The notes beneath the pieces are model-generated. The model was not told where the DNA came from and searched no databases. It worked only from the letters and a program-made list of their open reading frames with translations. Position numbers and translations under genes: made by a program. 64,000 nt of DNA from MWBF01 sp040772005 (lineage in GTDB: Bacteria; Chloroflexota; Anaerolineae; CG2-30-64-16). The stretch covers positions 310,001-374,000 of the forward strand of contig JAXGYZ010000003.1 of the NCBI GenBank assembly GCA_040772005.1, read 5' to 3'. Numbering within the stretch: the stretch's first letter is position 1; the number at the start of each line of letters is the position of its first letter. Shown piece by piece: positions 31,159 to 39,323 of this stretch.

Positions 31159-31174
31159 AACAACGGGTGTGCCG

Positions 31175-31867
31175 ATGCGTCATATCGAGCGTGCCGGGCT
31201 GGCATTCGAGCAGGAGCTCTGGGCCGGCGGTTACCGGGCCGTGGCGGGCGTGGACGAGGTGGGCCGCGGCGCGTGGGCCGGGCCGGTCGTTGCGGCTGCG
31301 GTCGTGCTCCCGCCGGATATCTCGCGCCTCGCTCCGCTGCTCGGCCGCGTGGAAGATTCGAAGCGGCTGACCCCGGCGGCGCGCGAAGCACTGTGCGAGC
31401 CGATCCTGTCGTGTGCGCTCGCAGTCGGCGTGGGCCGTGTCGAAGCCGCCGACATCGACAGCCTCGGCATCGCGCCCGCGACCCGCGAGGCGATGCGCCG
31501 GGCGCTGACCGCTCTTGCCGTCCCGCCCGACTATCTTCTGCTCGACTACCTGACGCTGCCGGACATGACCTGCCCGCAGCGCGGTGTGCCGCACGGCGAT
31601 GCGCTCTGTCTCGCGATTGCCGCCGCGTCCGTGATTGCGAAGGTGACGCGGGACCGCTGGATGGCGGAGCAGGAGGCGCTCTATCGGGGTTATGGCTTTG
31701 CCCAGCACAAGGGCTACGGCACTGCGGTTCATCGAGAAGCGATTGCGCGGCTGGGCCCCTGCGCGCTCCACCGGATGAGCTTCGCACCGCTGGCGCAGCG
31801 GGTTGAAGGTGAAAGGTTGCAGGTTACAGGTTGCCTGGAGTTTGAGGGCGTGGAGAGTGAGGCATGA
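31175..31867 (+). CDS. rnhB: Ribonuclease HII
   Basis: The protein has 230 residues from ATG 31175 (GGGTG upstream; a GTG at 31169 is an alternative). Motifs are VAGVDEVGRGAWAGPVVAAA with the first catalytic Asp-Glu, then LLLDYLTLPD, DALCLAIAAASVIAKVTRD and YGFAQHKGYGTAVHREAI. RNase HII removes ribonucleotides from DNA and RNA of hybrids. The last about 20 residues (RVEGERLQVTGCLEFEG) are encoded by CAGGTTGCAGGTTAC words of a dispersed repeat, so the C-terminal tail seems to be repeat-derived. Its stop overlaps yraN as ATGA. Confidence 0.95.
   Translation: MRHIERAGLAFEQELWAGGYRAVAGVDEVGRGAWAGPVVAAAVVLPPDISRLAPLLGRVEDSKRLTPAAREALCEPILSCALAVGVGRVEAADIDSLGIAPATREAMRRALTALAVPPDYLLLDYLTLPDMTCPQRGVPHGDALCLAIAAASVIAKVTRDRWMAEQEALYRGYGFAQHKGYGTAVHREAIARLGPCALHRMSFAPLAQRVEGERLQVTGCLEFEGVESEA
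31800..31842. repeat. Word repeat within the 3' end of rnhB
   Basis: GGTTGAAGGTGAAAGGTTGC and AGGTTACAGGTTGC match the words in the spacer repeat at 18109-18164. It is one arm only and is read in frame. Confidence 0.6.
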
Positions 31868-32259
31868 GGCCGACATCCCGCGACCCGCGGCGCAGCCTGG
31901 GCCGGCTTGGGGAAGACACCGCCGCGGCCTACCTCGAAGACCAGGGCTACACGCTGCTTGCGCGCAACTGGCGCACACGCGCGGGTGAGATCGATATCGT
32001 TGCGCGGCAAGGCGAGTGGCTCGTCTTCGTGGAGGTGCGCAGCCGCCGCGCGGCGCGAGGAGGCGGCGCGCCGGCTCTTGGCTACCCGGCCGACTCCGTG
32101 ACCCCGCGCAAGCAGATGCAGCTCGTCCGTCTCGTGCAGGCCTACCTGGCGGAGATGCCCTGGCACGGCCTCACCCGCATCGACGTGATTGCCCTCGAGT
32201 TCGGCCCGGACGACCGGGCCGCCAGCCTGGAACACTACCGCGATGCGGTCGGCGGTTGA
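31864..32259 (+). CDS. yraN: YraN/UPF0102 family endonuclease-like protein
   Basis: The protein has 131 residues. GRLGEDTAAAYLEDQGYTLL, NWRTRAGEIDIVARQGEWLV and FVEVRSRR are the conserved UPF0102 motifs, with the D and ExR-type residues of a PD-(D/E)xK-like fold. The family is of uncertain function, with suggested DNA processing roles, and is often next to rnhB, as here (four-base overlap). miaA starts one base after its stop. Confidence 0.93.
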   Translation: MRPTSRDPRRSLGRLGEDTAAAYLEDQGYTLLARNWRTRAGEIDIVARQGEWLVFVEVRSRRAARGGGAPALGYPADSVTPRKQMQLVRLVQAYLAEMPWHGLTRIDVIALEFGPDDRAASLEHYRDAVGG

Positions 32260-32260
32260 T

Positions 32261-33184
32261 ATGGCCCCAGACACCCCGCACCCCGTGCTTCTTGCCATCG
32301 TCGGCCCCACGGCCGCGGGCAAGACCGCGCTCAGCCTGGACCTGGCCGAGGCACTCCGTGGCGAGATTGTCTCCGCCGACTCCCGGCAAATCTACCGGGG
32401 AATGGACATCGGGTCCGCCAAGGCGACATCCGCAGAACAGGCGCGCGTCCCGCACCATCTGCTCGACCTCGTCGACCCGGACCAGGTGCTCACGCTGGCC
32501 GAGTACCAGCAGCTTGCCTACCGGGCCATCGACGACATTCATGCCCGTGGACGGCTGCCGTTGCTCGTCGGCGGCTCCGGTCAGTATGTCGCGGCGGTGC
32601 TGGAGGGATGGCGCATCCCCGAAGTCGCGCCGCAGCCCGAACTCCGGAAAAGGCTGGCCGCGGATGCGGCAGCGCACGGCGCGGAGGCACTGCACGCGCG
32701 GCTGGCCGCACTCGACCCGGCCGCGGCCGCACGCATCGACTATCGCAACGTCCGCCGCGTGATCCGCGCGTTGGAGGTCTGCCTCGTCACGGGCCGGCCC
32801 ATATCGGAGCTTCAGGCGAAGGAACCGCCCCCCTATCGTATCCTGCGCATCGGCGTCACTCGCCCGCGGCCCGTGCTCTATGAGCGCATCGACCGGCGCG
32901 TGGATGCGATGATCGAGGCGGGGTTGGTGGACGAGGTGCGGCGGTTGGCGGACGCGGGCTACGGCTGGGATTTACCTGCGATGACCGGCCTGGGCTACCG
33001 GCAGATGGGCCTCTACCTGCGCGGGGCAGCGACGCTGGATGAAGCCATTGCGCTCGTCAAGCAGGCCACGCGGCGCTTCGTCCGGCAGCAGTACAACTGG
33101 TTTCCCCTATCTGACCCCGCCATCCACTGGCTCGACCCGGAGCAGGTGACGGTCGCAGAAGTACTCGATTGGGTAGACGAATAG
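32261..33184 (+). CDS. miaA: tRNA dimethylallyltransferase
   Basis: The protein has 307 residues. The P-loop VGPTAAGKTALSLDLAEAL, the substrate motif EIVSADSRQIYRGMDIGSAK, VPHHLLDLVDP, VGGSGQYV and IDYRNVRRVIRALEV are all MiaA signatures, with the C-terminal GLGYRQMGLYLRG. MiaA adds a dimethylallyl group to A37 of tRNAs that read UNN codons. The start is one base past the yraN stop, so the three genes rnhB-yraN-miaA are one operon. The stop codon TAG is also the first three bases of the downstream inverted-repeat element. Confidence 0.97.
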   Translation: MAPDTPHPVLLAIVGPTAAGKTALSLDLAEALRGEIVSADSRQIYRGMDIGSAKATSAEQARVPHHLLDLVDPDQVLTLAEYQQLAYRAIDDIHARGRLPLLVGGSGQYVAAVLEGWRIPEVAPQPELRKRLAADAAAHGAEALHARLAALDPAAAARIDYRNVRRVIRALEVCLVTGRPISELQAKEPPPYRILRIGVTRPRPVLYERIDRRVDAMIEAGLVDEVRRLADAGYGWDLPAMTGLGYRQMGLYLRGAATLDEAIALVKQATRRFVRQQYNWFPLSDPAIHWLDPEQVTVAEVLDWVDE

Positions 33185-33480
33185 AACACTGATGACGCTG
33201 ATGAAACTGATTTACGGGATCATGCTGAAGCGTTCACTTAACCAGGGCGGTTTCAGAGTGCATCAGGTGAGCCTGCCAGGCAACTGAAGTTGCGGCTACC
33301 GTTGCGAAGTCTGCCTTCGCAGACTGGAAACTAACCGACGCAGGTCGGTTTTGCAGTGGTAGCCGCAGTTTCAACTGCCAGGCAGAAGGCACGAGTGCAA
33401 CATGATTTCGCCCTGTCACTTAACCTGATCGTCTTGACAAAATCGTCTCAATCAGTCTGCTCAGCGTCATCAGTGTTCTA
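33182..33480. repeat. MITE-like element with about 30-bp terminal inverted repeats
   Basis: TAGAACACTGATGACGCTGA at the left end is mirrored by TCAGCGTCATCAGTGTTCTA at the right end, extending imperfectly to about 30 bases. Inside are nested hairpins: GGCAACTGAAGTTGCGGCTA with its complement, GAAGTCTGC-CTTC-GCAGACT and ACCGAC-GCAG-GTCGGT. No gene lies inside. A shorter relative is at 50239-50359. Confidence 0.75.
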
Positions 33481-33502
33481 TTGCTCGGAGGATGATGCAA
33501 CA

Positions 33503-34534
33503 ATGCTGCCACGTGAACGCGTCCTGACTGCGCTGGCTTTCCGGCCGGTCAACAAGATCCCCCTGCAACTCCATCCTTCGCCCGGCGGCCTGTTCGAGCA
33601 CGGGCAGAAGATGCTCGACCTGATGCTTGCCCTGGGCCACGACTTCGGCCCGCTGGACGGGGTGCGGCTGCCGGACGTACCTGCGACGGACTTCGACCCG
33701 GACGGCCGGTATCACCGGTTTGCGACGGACGAGTGGGGTACGTCGTGGGAGTACCGGCTGTACGGCGTGTGGGGCCACCGGATCGGCTATCCGCTGGCGG
33801 ACCTGGCGAAGCTGGATACCTGGCGGCCGCCGCCGATCGTCCGGCTGGCGGGCGACGCGCTCACACAGGCGCAGGCCGCCGGTGCAGCGCACCGTCGCAC
33901 CTACTACCACGTCTCCGGCGGGGTCAGCCTGTTCGAGACCATGCAGAGCCTGCGGCCCTTCGAGGACGTGCTGATCGAGATCAGCCAGGATGCGGCGGGC
34001 ATCAACCGGCTGGCCGACATGCTGGTGGAGTATTACGCGGTCGGCGTGGAGAATGCCCTGGCAGTCGGCGCGGATGCCATCTCGGTCGGCGACGACTACG
34101 GCACGCAGAAGGCCATGATGATCGCCCCGCGCACTTGGCGGCGTTTCTTCAAGCCGCGTTATCGCGCACTGTTCGAGCCCGTGCGCGCGGCCGGTAAGCA
34201 CATCTTGTTTCACTCGTGCGGCTGCGTGGGGCCGATCCTGGAGGACCTGGCCGAGCTGGGCGTGACGGCCGTCTGGCCGCAACTGCCGCTGTTCGACCAC
34301 CGGGAGCTGGCACGGCGCTGCCGCGAGCTGGGGCTGGCCGTGCAGATGCACCCGGACCGGGGCGAGCTGATGCAGCGCGCGACGCCGGAACAGGTACGCG
34401 CGTACCTGCTCCGGCTGGTCGAGGAATTCGAGACGCTAGGGGGCGGCTCCTGGCTCTACCTGGAGGTGGACCCGGGCTTCCCGTGGGAGAATGTCAGGGC
34501 CATGTATGAGACTGCGTTTGAACTGCGCGGGTAA
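33503..34534 (+). CDS. Uroporphyrinogen decarboxylase (URO-D) family protein
   Basis: The protein has 343 residues from ATG 33503 (GGAGG upstream). It follows the URO-D/MtaA superfamily: MLPRERVLTALAFRPVNKIP at the start, YGTQKAMMIAPRTWRRFFKP, HSCGCVGPILEDLAELGVTA and a C-terminal barrel end (GSWLYLEVDPGFPWENVRAM). Canonical HemE Arg/Asp residues for uroporphyrinogen binding are not evident, so this is a paralogue of unknown substrate, similar to methyltransferase-associated or sugar-cluster-associated URO-D proteins. It stands alone between the inverted-repeat element and the conflict genes. Confidence 0.85.
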   Translation: MLPRERVLTALAFRPVNKIPLQLHPSPGGLFEHGQKMLDLMLALGHDFGPLDGVRLPDVPATDFDPDGRYHRFATDEWGTSWEYRLYGVWGHRIGYPLADLAKLDTWRPPPIVRLAGDALTQAQAAGAAHRRTYYHVSGGVSLFETMQSLRPFEDVLIEISQDAAGINRLADMLVEYYAVGVENALAVGADAISVGDDYGTQKAMMIAPRTWRRFFKPRYRALFEPVRAAGKHILFHSCGCVGPILEDLAELGVTAVWPQLPLFDHRELARRCRELGLAVQMHPDRGELMQRATPEQVRAYLLRLVEEFETLGGGSWLYLEVDPGFPWENVRAMYETAFELRG

Positions 34535-34548
34535 GTGCCTAAAATGGT

Positions 34549-36963
34549 TCAATCTTCCCACCACCGGTCAGTGACCTCGGGCGCGAATTGCTCAGGCAAC
34601 TCCTTCTGTCGTGGCTGCAAAACCGGCCCATCGATGGGGGTTCGCCCTTCTGACACCATCATTGCTACATCTGCCCGACCGGCTCGTATTAGGTAGAGGC
34701 CGTAGGCGCGCCGGATCGCGTTATCGTGTGGCTTTTGTGAGTAGGCCTGAAACCAGAGCTTGCCCGCCTCGTCATCGTAATCTTCGCCATAAAGCAAGGT
34801 CGCGTAGTTATGCTGCAAGTCCGGTAGCTCGTTGTTGAACTCTGCGCCTGTGTACATCGAGCTCTCCAGCAGGTAACGGTACATGTCCATTGCTTCACGT
34901 CGCTTCTCTGGAATGCCGGAAGCCGCTAGCATGTCCCCCAGACCGCGTAAGGCGGTGTAGCGACCGCTGGCGCTTTCGGCCCTGCTGTAGAAAATCTTGG
35001 TTACTACGCGCATCGCATCGAAGTCAGCGATCTGGTCGAAGAAAGTCATCACTGCAGAGTACTTCTCACGACTGATGGGCCCAGTTGAGAAGTTTTCCAC
35101 CAGGTCAGCTACGGTTTCCTCGGTCTCTGTCAACTCTGCGCCTGTCAATGCCCCTAGTCTGGCTTCAAGGGCCGTCGTGCGTTCAGGACGGTGGGTAGCG
35201 TGTTTGCCCGTCTTCAGTTTCGCCAGGTACTCCCGCGCACTGGGATACAAGGGCGCGATCTTGCGGTTGATGATGAAGTCTACGAAATTCTGCAGGTTGT
35301 TGGAGTGTTCGGGGTTGAGATCGACGGCCAACTGGTAAACCTTAGTTGCAAGTTCCGTGTTGCCTGCACGCTCAACCGTGATAGCAGCATTTCCGACCAG
35401 CGGACAATGCTCTGCACTGAACTGCGCTCGATTCCGCATGATGAGCTGATAGAGCTCATTGACATATCTTACTGCTTCGGCCCGATTTCCAGCATTGTCG
35501 GCGGCTTCGGACTTGAAGTAGATGCTGTGAAAAAGGTCGTCAACAGTGCCGATATCTTCGCCAGACGCGTTGGTTCTCGTCGTGCGCTCTTTGCTAACCT
35601 GCATGCCTAGTTCATCCGGGCCTGCTGACCATTGGTAGGGCGGTAGTGCAAGGTAACGGACTTGTTCAAGGGTGATAGCTTGCCAGTCTCTTCCGTATTG
35701 GTCAAGGATCTTCTTCAGCCTGAACCGCAGAAGTGCCTCATCCTCATTATGTCCGAGGGTGAATTCTTGGCAAGCCTGTTCCAGCAGCGCAAGTGCCGTC
35801 CGATAGCGATAGCCCTCGTCATCTTTCGCGGGTAACACATACTGGCGATAGAAGTCGGGCCAGGTATACTCCAAAATGCGTTCGCGGATGACCTTCGTCT
35901 TTTCTTCATCGGAAGTACCGGAATGAATGGCTTGCGCCAGGTCAAACCAGATTGTGTTGATGCACCGTTTCACCGAACGCGGGGTGCGCTCACGCAGGCC
36001 CCGCTGGAGGAAGTTTGCGTTTGCTACCAAGGCGCCCGCGACCGCATCGGCAGGGTCATGCTTCTGCATGAGGCTTTCAATGAATTTCTTCAGGTCCTGG
36101 TCTTCAATGGGTGGTACCCAGGTTGCATGCTGGATGTACTTCTCCAAGGCAAAATCAGGATCGCCACCATCGGCGCGCTCGCTCTGCTCTTCCACACACT
36201 TGCGCAGTTTCGCTTCGTCGGCTGCCAGAACGAAGAACAGGTTCTTGACGCTGCTTAGTTGCTGCATGGCGTTGAGCACCTGCATGACGAAATCCGTGCT
36301 GCGGCAACGGTCTAGGTCATCGACCAGCACAACCAATGCGGCCGGCCCACTCTTGCGAGTGCCATCCGGTAGCGTATACTCCTGAATTCTATGTAATTCT
36401 TCAGCTACAATCTTATCGAAGTCAATTAGTGAGATAAGCGCGCCGGCAACGCCCTCAAGCTCACGGGCGATGCGAGCTGTGCCAGCGTCAGGTGACCCGG
36501 CTGGCAGCACCAACTCACGATTCTGGGCTGCGCCAAGTGCTGGCGCAAGGAACCGACTGACTGCCTCCTGGGGCGTGCCAGCAAGCGAGGTGAGGATGCG
36601 TAAGGCCACGGTCTGGCGCGCAGGCTGAGGCAGGGTTTCATATGCAGGTGCTGCATATGTACAAAACCTGATCTGCTGCTCTAAGAGGTGTTCCTGTGCA
36701 ATCCTGCCAGTCAACTCTTGCAGCATTTGCAGTGCACTGCTCTTGCCCATTCCCCACTTGCCGTAGACGGCGAAGGTGATAGAGTCTGAGAGATGGTCGG
36801 GATACTCTAGAGTCTCGCTGCATAACGGAGCGACGATACGCTCCGCGATAGTCCGCAGCTGGGCGGAGAAAGGATGATCACTCCAGAGCTTGTCTCCTTG
36901 CAGTCCCACCGGACGGTCGGAAAAGTAGCGAGATGAAATTGCGTCAGCAGGTTGTTGGGTCAT
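34549..36963 (-). CDS. KAP-family P-loop NTPase with C-terminal TPR region
   Basis: The protein has 804 residues. The KAP NTPase core occupies about 15-400: SDRPVGLQGDKLWSDHPFSA, Walker A YGKWGMGKSSALQ (P-loop at 68-76), Walker B VVLVDDLDRC (211-220) and a sensor-like FFVLAADEAKLR. KAP NTPases often carry membrane helices inserted in the core; none are obvious here. Residues about 480-790 are helical with TPR-like units (RYTALRGLGDMLAASG, DEAGKLWFQAYSQKP). Base composition is lower in GC than the neighbours. It begins 33 bases downstream of the TIR gene, both minus strand, so they are probably one operon. A GTP/ATP-driven switch for a conflict system is inferred. Confidence 0.83.
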   Translation of the reverse strand: MTQQPADAISSRYFSDRPVGLQGDKLWSDHPFSAQLRTIAERIVAPLCSETLEYPDHLSDSITFAVYGKWGMGKSSALQMLQELTGRIAQEHLLEQQIRFCTYAAPAYETLPQPARQTVALRILTSLAGTPQEAVSRFLAPALGAAQNRELVLPAGSPDAGTARIARELEGVAGALISLIDFDKIVAEELHRIQEYTLPDGTRKSGPAALVVLVDDLDRCRSTDFVMQVLNAMQQLSSVKNLFFVLAADEAKLRKCVEEQSERADGGDPDFALEKYIQHATWVPPIEDQDLKKFIESLMQKHDPADAVAGALVANANFLQRGLRERTPRSVKRCINTIWFDLAQAIHSGTSDEEKTKVIRERILEYTWPDFYRQYVLPAKDDEGYRYRTALALLEQACQEFTLGHNEDEALLRFRLKKILDQYGRDWQAITLEQVRYLALPPYQWSAGPDELGMQVSKERTTRTNASGEDIGTVDDLFHSIYFKSEAADNAGNRAEAVRYVNELYQLIMRNRAQFSAEHCPLVGNAAITVERAGNTELATKVYQLAVDLNPEHSNNLQNFVDFIINRKIAPLYPSAREYLAKLKTGKHATHRPERTTALEARLGALTGAELTETEETVADLVENFSTGPISREKYSAVMTFFDQIADFDAMRVVTKIFYSRAESASGRYTALRGLGDMLAASGIPEKRREAMDMYRYLLESSMYTGAEFNNELPDLQHNYATLLYGEDYDDEAGKLWFQAYSQKPHDNAIRRAYGLYLIRAGRADVAMMVSEGRTPIDGPVLQPRQKELPEQFAPEVTDRWWED

Positions 36964-36996
36964 GTCTGTTTCTCCCCTGCAACTTTGACAGGTCAG

Positions 36997-38025
36997 TTAC
37001 ACTGTGCTATAGCCTCTCACGCGCTCGCGTCCTGCTCGAGTGATGATGAATGAACCGTTCGTTACAGCTACCGTGCCACGAATATAGTCTGCTTCGAGTA
37101 GTTCGGACAGAGTTTCCTGCAGTTCGTCTTCCGAGACTTGTAGTTCGGTGAGAATTCTCTGCCGGCTACACGTCGTGTAGCGAGCAATGAGCCGCAGAAC
37201 CCTGTGAGCGATAGGTTCCTTCTGCTGTTCCCATGCGGAGCTTAATGTCCGGTCAGTGGGCATAACATCCGGCAGGCGGCGGACGTCGTTAGTTGCATCC
37301 ACCAGTTTGTGGAACTCGGCTTCAATGCGGGCCGGATCGTGCAAGCTTTCCCTTAAGTCGACGTAGGTGAGCATGGCAATGCGCGGCGGAGGAGCGCAGG
37401 GTTTGCGCAGGATCGGTATCGTCCTCCGCAGAAGATTGGTGGGGTCCGATGTCTGGGTAAGCAAGGCTTCATAGTTCGTCCACTGGCTCTCCACCCAATT
37501 GTTCGTCAGGATCAATGCTGTGTGACGGCTCGTCGCAACTGCACGTTCGATGTTCACAAGGCTTGGCACGCCCGCGTCGAACGACGTGCGGTCGGTGCAA
37601 ACCCTCAGTTCTGCTGCCTCCAGCTTTGGCACAAGCCAGCTATGAACCCATGATTCTTCCATATGGCTGTAGGAGATGAAAATGTCGTAGAGGGGTGAGG
37701 GAGTTGATGTTGACCAAGTCGGCGGTTCCGTGTGCGTAGTCGCAGCTCCGCTCGCAAGAGGCCGATCGGTTTCCTCCAGCAAAGGCTTCAGTGTTAGCTT
37801 GTCGCGGTAGTTGGGAAATTCGTCACTCACCTTTTCCAGAAGCATCCGCAGCCGACCATGCTTCATTGCCTCCATCAGAATGTTATCCCAGTAGACATCC
37901 AGTATGGGACTGAAAGCGATTCCGGCAGCATCAAGCCCCGTATCTTTGGCTAGCAGGCGCGCTCGCTCATGGGTGTCGAAGAGATAGCACAGCATCTTGC
38001 GCAGCGAAGAAAAGTCCTGCGTCAT
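36997..38025 (-). CDS. EAD1-TIR-wHTH conflict/defence protein
   Basis: The protein has 342 residues from ATG 38025 (GAGGAG upstream). Residues about 1-85 match the effector-associated domain EAD1 (LCYLFDTHERARLLAKDTGL, FSPILDVYWDNILMEAMKHG). Residues 113-245 are a TIR domain: YDIFISYSHMEESWVHSW, LRVCTDRTSFDAGV and the segment WVESQWTNYEALL, where Glu186 aligns with the catalytic Glu of NAD-degrading TIRs. Residues about 272-342 look like a winged helix (SRQRILTELQVSEDELQET). EADs are known adaptors in NTPase-controlled immune-like systems of multicellular bacteria. The adjacent KAP NTPase is the likely partner. NAD cleavage activity is inferred. Confidence 0.85.
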   Translation of the reverse strand: MTQDFSSLRKMLCYLFDTHERARLLAKDTGLDAAGIAFSPILDVYWDNILMEAMKHGRLRMLLEKVSDEFPNYRDKLTLKPLLEETDRPLASGAATTHTEPPTWSTSTPSPLYDIFISYSHMEESWVHSWLVPKLEAAELRVCTDRTSFDAGVPSLVNIERAVATSRHTALILTNNWVESQWTNYEALLTQTSDPTNLLRRTIPILRKPCAPPPRIAMLTYVDLRESLHDPARIEAEFHKLVDATNDVRRLPDVMPTDRTLSSAWEQQKEPIAHRVLRLIARYTTCSRQRILTELQVSEDELQETLSELLEADYIRGTVAVTNGSFIITRAGRERVRGYSTV

Positions 38026-38118
38026 GGATTCTCTCCTCAACGAGCTAGGCCATTCGGATGCGATAGTTGGAAGTAGCTTGAGAGACAGTTGGAATCATAG
38101 GCCGTTTACTTGTCAGTG

Positions 38119-39300
38119 TCAAATCCCTGATGCATTCCAATGTTCATCCACCGCTGCCAGGAACCGGTCCACATCGTCTGCCGTGTTGAAATGCGCAGTC
38201 GCGATGCGGATGCAGTTATAATGGTCGACTACCCTGACAGTGAAGTGTTTTTCGCGTAGCCTGCTGGCGATATCCTGGGCCTGTTTGCCGGGGATGGTGA
38301 AGCTCACCAGGCCGGAGGAGTCCTCGGCCTCCATGGGCGTCAACAGCCGGAGGTGCGGGCGCTCGGAGATGCGTGTCTTCGCATAGCTGGCAAGCCCTGC
38401 GATGTGGACATAAACATTGTCCCAACCCAGCCCCTCGAACCAATCCAGCGCCGCGTTCAGCCCGACGGCCAGCGTGTAGCTGCGCGTGCCGAACTCGAAG
38501 CGCGCGGCACTGTCCACCGGCTCGCACACATCCGTGGCCAGGTCCGCGGCCTTGAGGCTCCCCGCGCCCACGTGGGCCATGTTCAGCGTGTCCAGCCGGT
38601 CCTTCCGGCAGTAGAACAGGCCGGTTCCCTTCGGCCCGCTCAGCCACTTGTGGGCGTTCGAAGTGTAGAAGTCCACGCCCACCGCGCGCACGTCCACCGG
38701 CAGCGCGCCGAGCGCCTGCGCGCCATCGAAGCAGGTCAGGATGCCCCGGCCGGCCGCCCAACCGCAGATCTCGCGGGCGGGCAGCCGTGTCCCCGTTTCG
38801 CAGGGCACGTGGCTCATCATCACCAGCCGGGTTGCGGGGCCGGCGATCCGCTCCAGGTGCGGCAGCATGTCCTCCGCGCGCGGCGACACTGGGACCATGC
38901 GCACGACCACACCGCGCTTGTGCTTGAGGTAGGCCAGCGGGTGCGCGATGGCGGGGTGTTCCTCGTCGGTCGTGATGATCTCGTCGCCGGGCTGCCAGTC
39001 GAAGCCCGCGAGGCACAGGTTGACGCCATCGGTTGCGTTGCGGGTGAACGCGATCTCGTCCGCCTCCGCGCCGAGCAGCGCCGCAACGCGGCCCCGGGCC
39101 CCGTTGATGGCGGCGCCGAGGTTGCGCTTGCAGGCAACGCCGGATCGCTCGAAGTCCGCGGTCGCTTCCAGGTAGGCGGCCAGTGCAGGCTCGGGCATCA
39201 GGCCGTAAGTGCCGGTATTCAGGTAGGTGACTTCTTGCAGGATGGGGAATGCCGCGCGAACTGCGGCCGCGTCGAGCGCGTGAGAAAGTGTGTTGAGCAT
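38119..39300 (-). CDS. Class V PLP aminotransferase (cysteine desulfurase/isopenicillin epimerase-like)
   Basis: The protein has 393 residues. YLNTGTYGLMPEPALAAYLE at the N-terminus, FTRNATDGVNLCLAGFDWQP, ITTDEEHPAIAHPL, CFDGAQALGALPVDV and the PLP-lysine segment DFYTSNAHKWLSGPKGTGL mark class V aminotransferases. C-terminal FNTADDVDRFLAAVDEHW is typical of the isopenicillin-N-epimerase-like branch. Its substrate is unknown; it may act in amino acid or sulfur metabolism. It lies 24 bases beyond the transporter permease end on the same strand, as a possible last gene of that operon. Confidence 0.88.
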   Translation of the reverse strand: MLNTLSHALDAAAVRAAFPILQEVTYLNTGTYGLMPEPALAAYLEATADFERSGVACKRNLGAAINGARGRVAALLGAEADEIAFTRNATDGVNLCLAGFDWQPGDEIITTDEEHPAIAHPLAYLKHKRGVVVRMVPVSPRAEDMLPHLERIAGPATRLVMMSHVPCETGTRLPAREICGWAAGRGILTCFDGAQALGALPVDVRAVGVDFYTSNAHKWLSGPKGTGLFYCRKDRLDTLNMAHVGAGSLKAADLATDVCEPVDSAARFEFGTRSYTLAVGLNAALDWFEGLGWDNVYVHIAGLASYAKTRISERPHLRLLTPMEAEDSSGLVSFTIPGKQAQDIASRLREKHFTVRVVDHYNCIRIATAHFNTADDVDRFLAAVDEHWNASGI

Positions 39301-39323
39301 TCAGAGTCGCTTCTTTCGAGGTT

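Noticed and set aside
31175..33184. A riboswitch or leader in the rnhB-yraN-miaA region
   Set aside because: Gene spacing is minimal and no conserved leader structure was found.
33356..33502. Longer N-terminus for the URO-D protein starting inside the MITE-like element
   Set aside because: The extension is repeat sequence; ATG 33503 is preceded by GGAGG and matches the family start.
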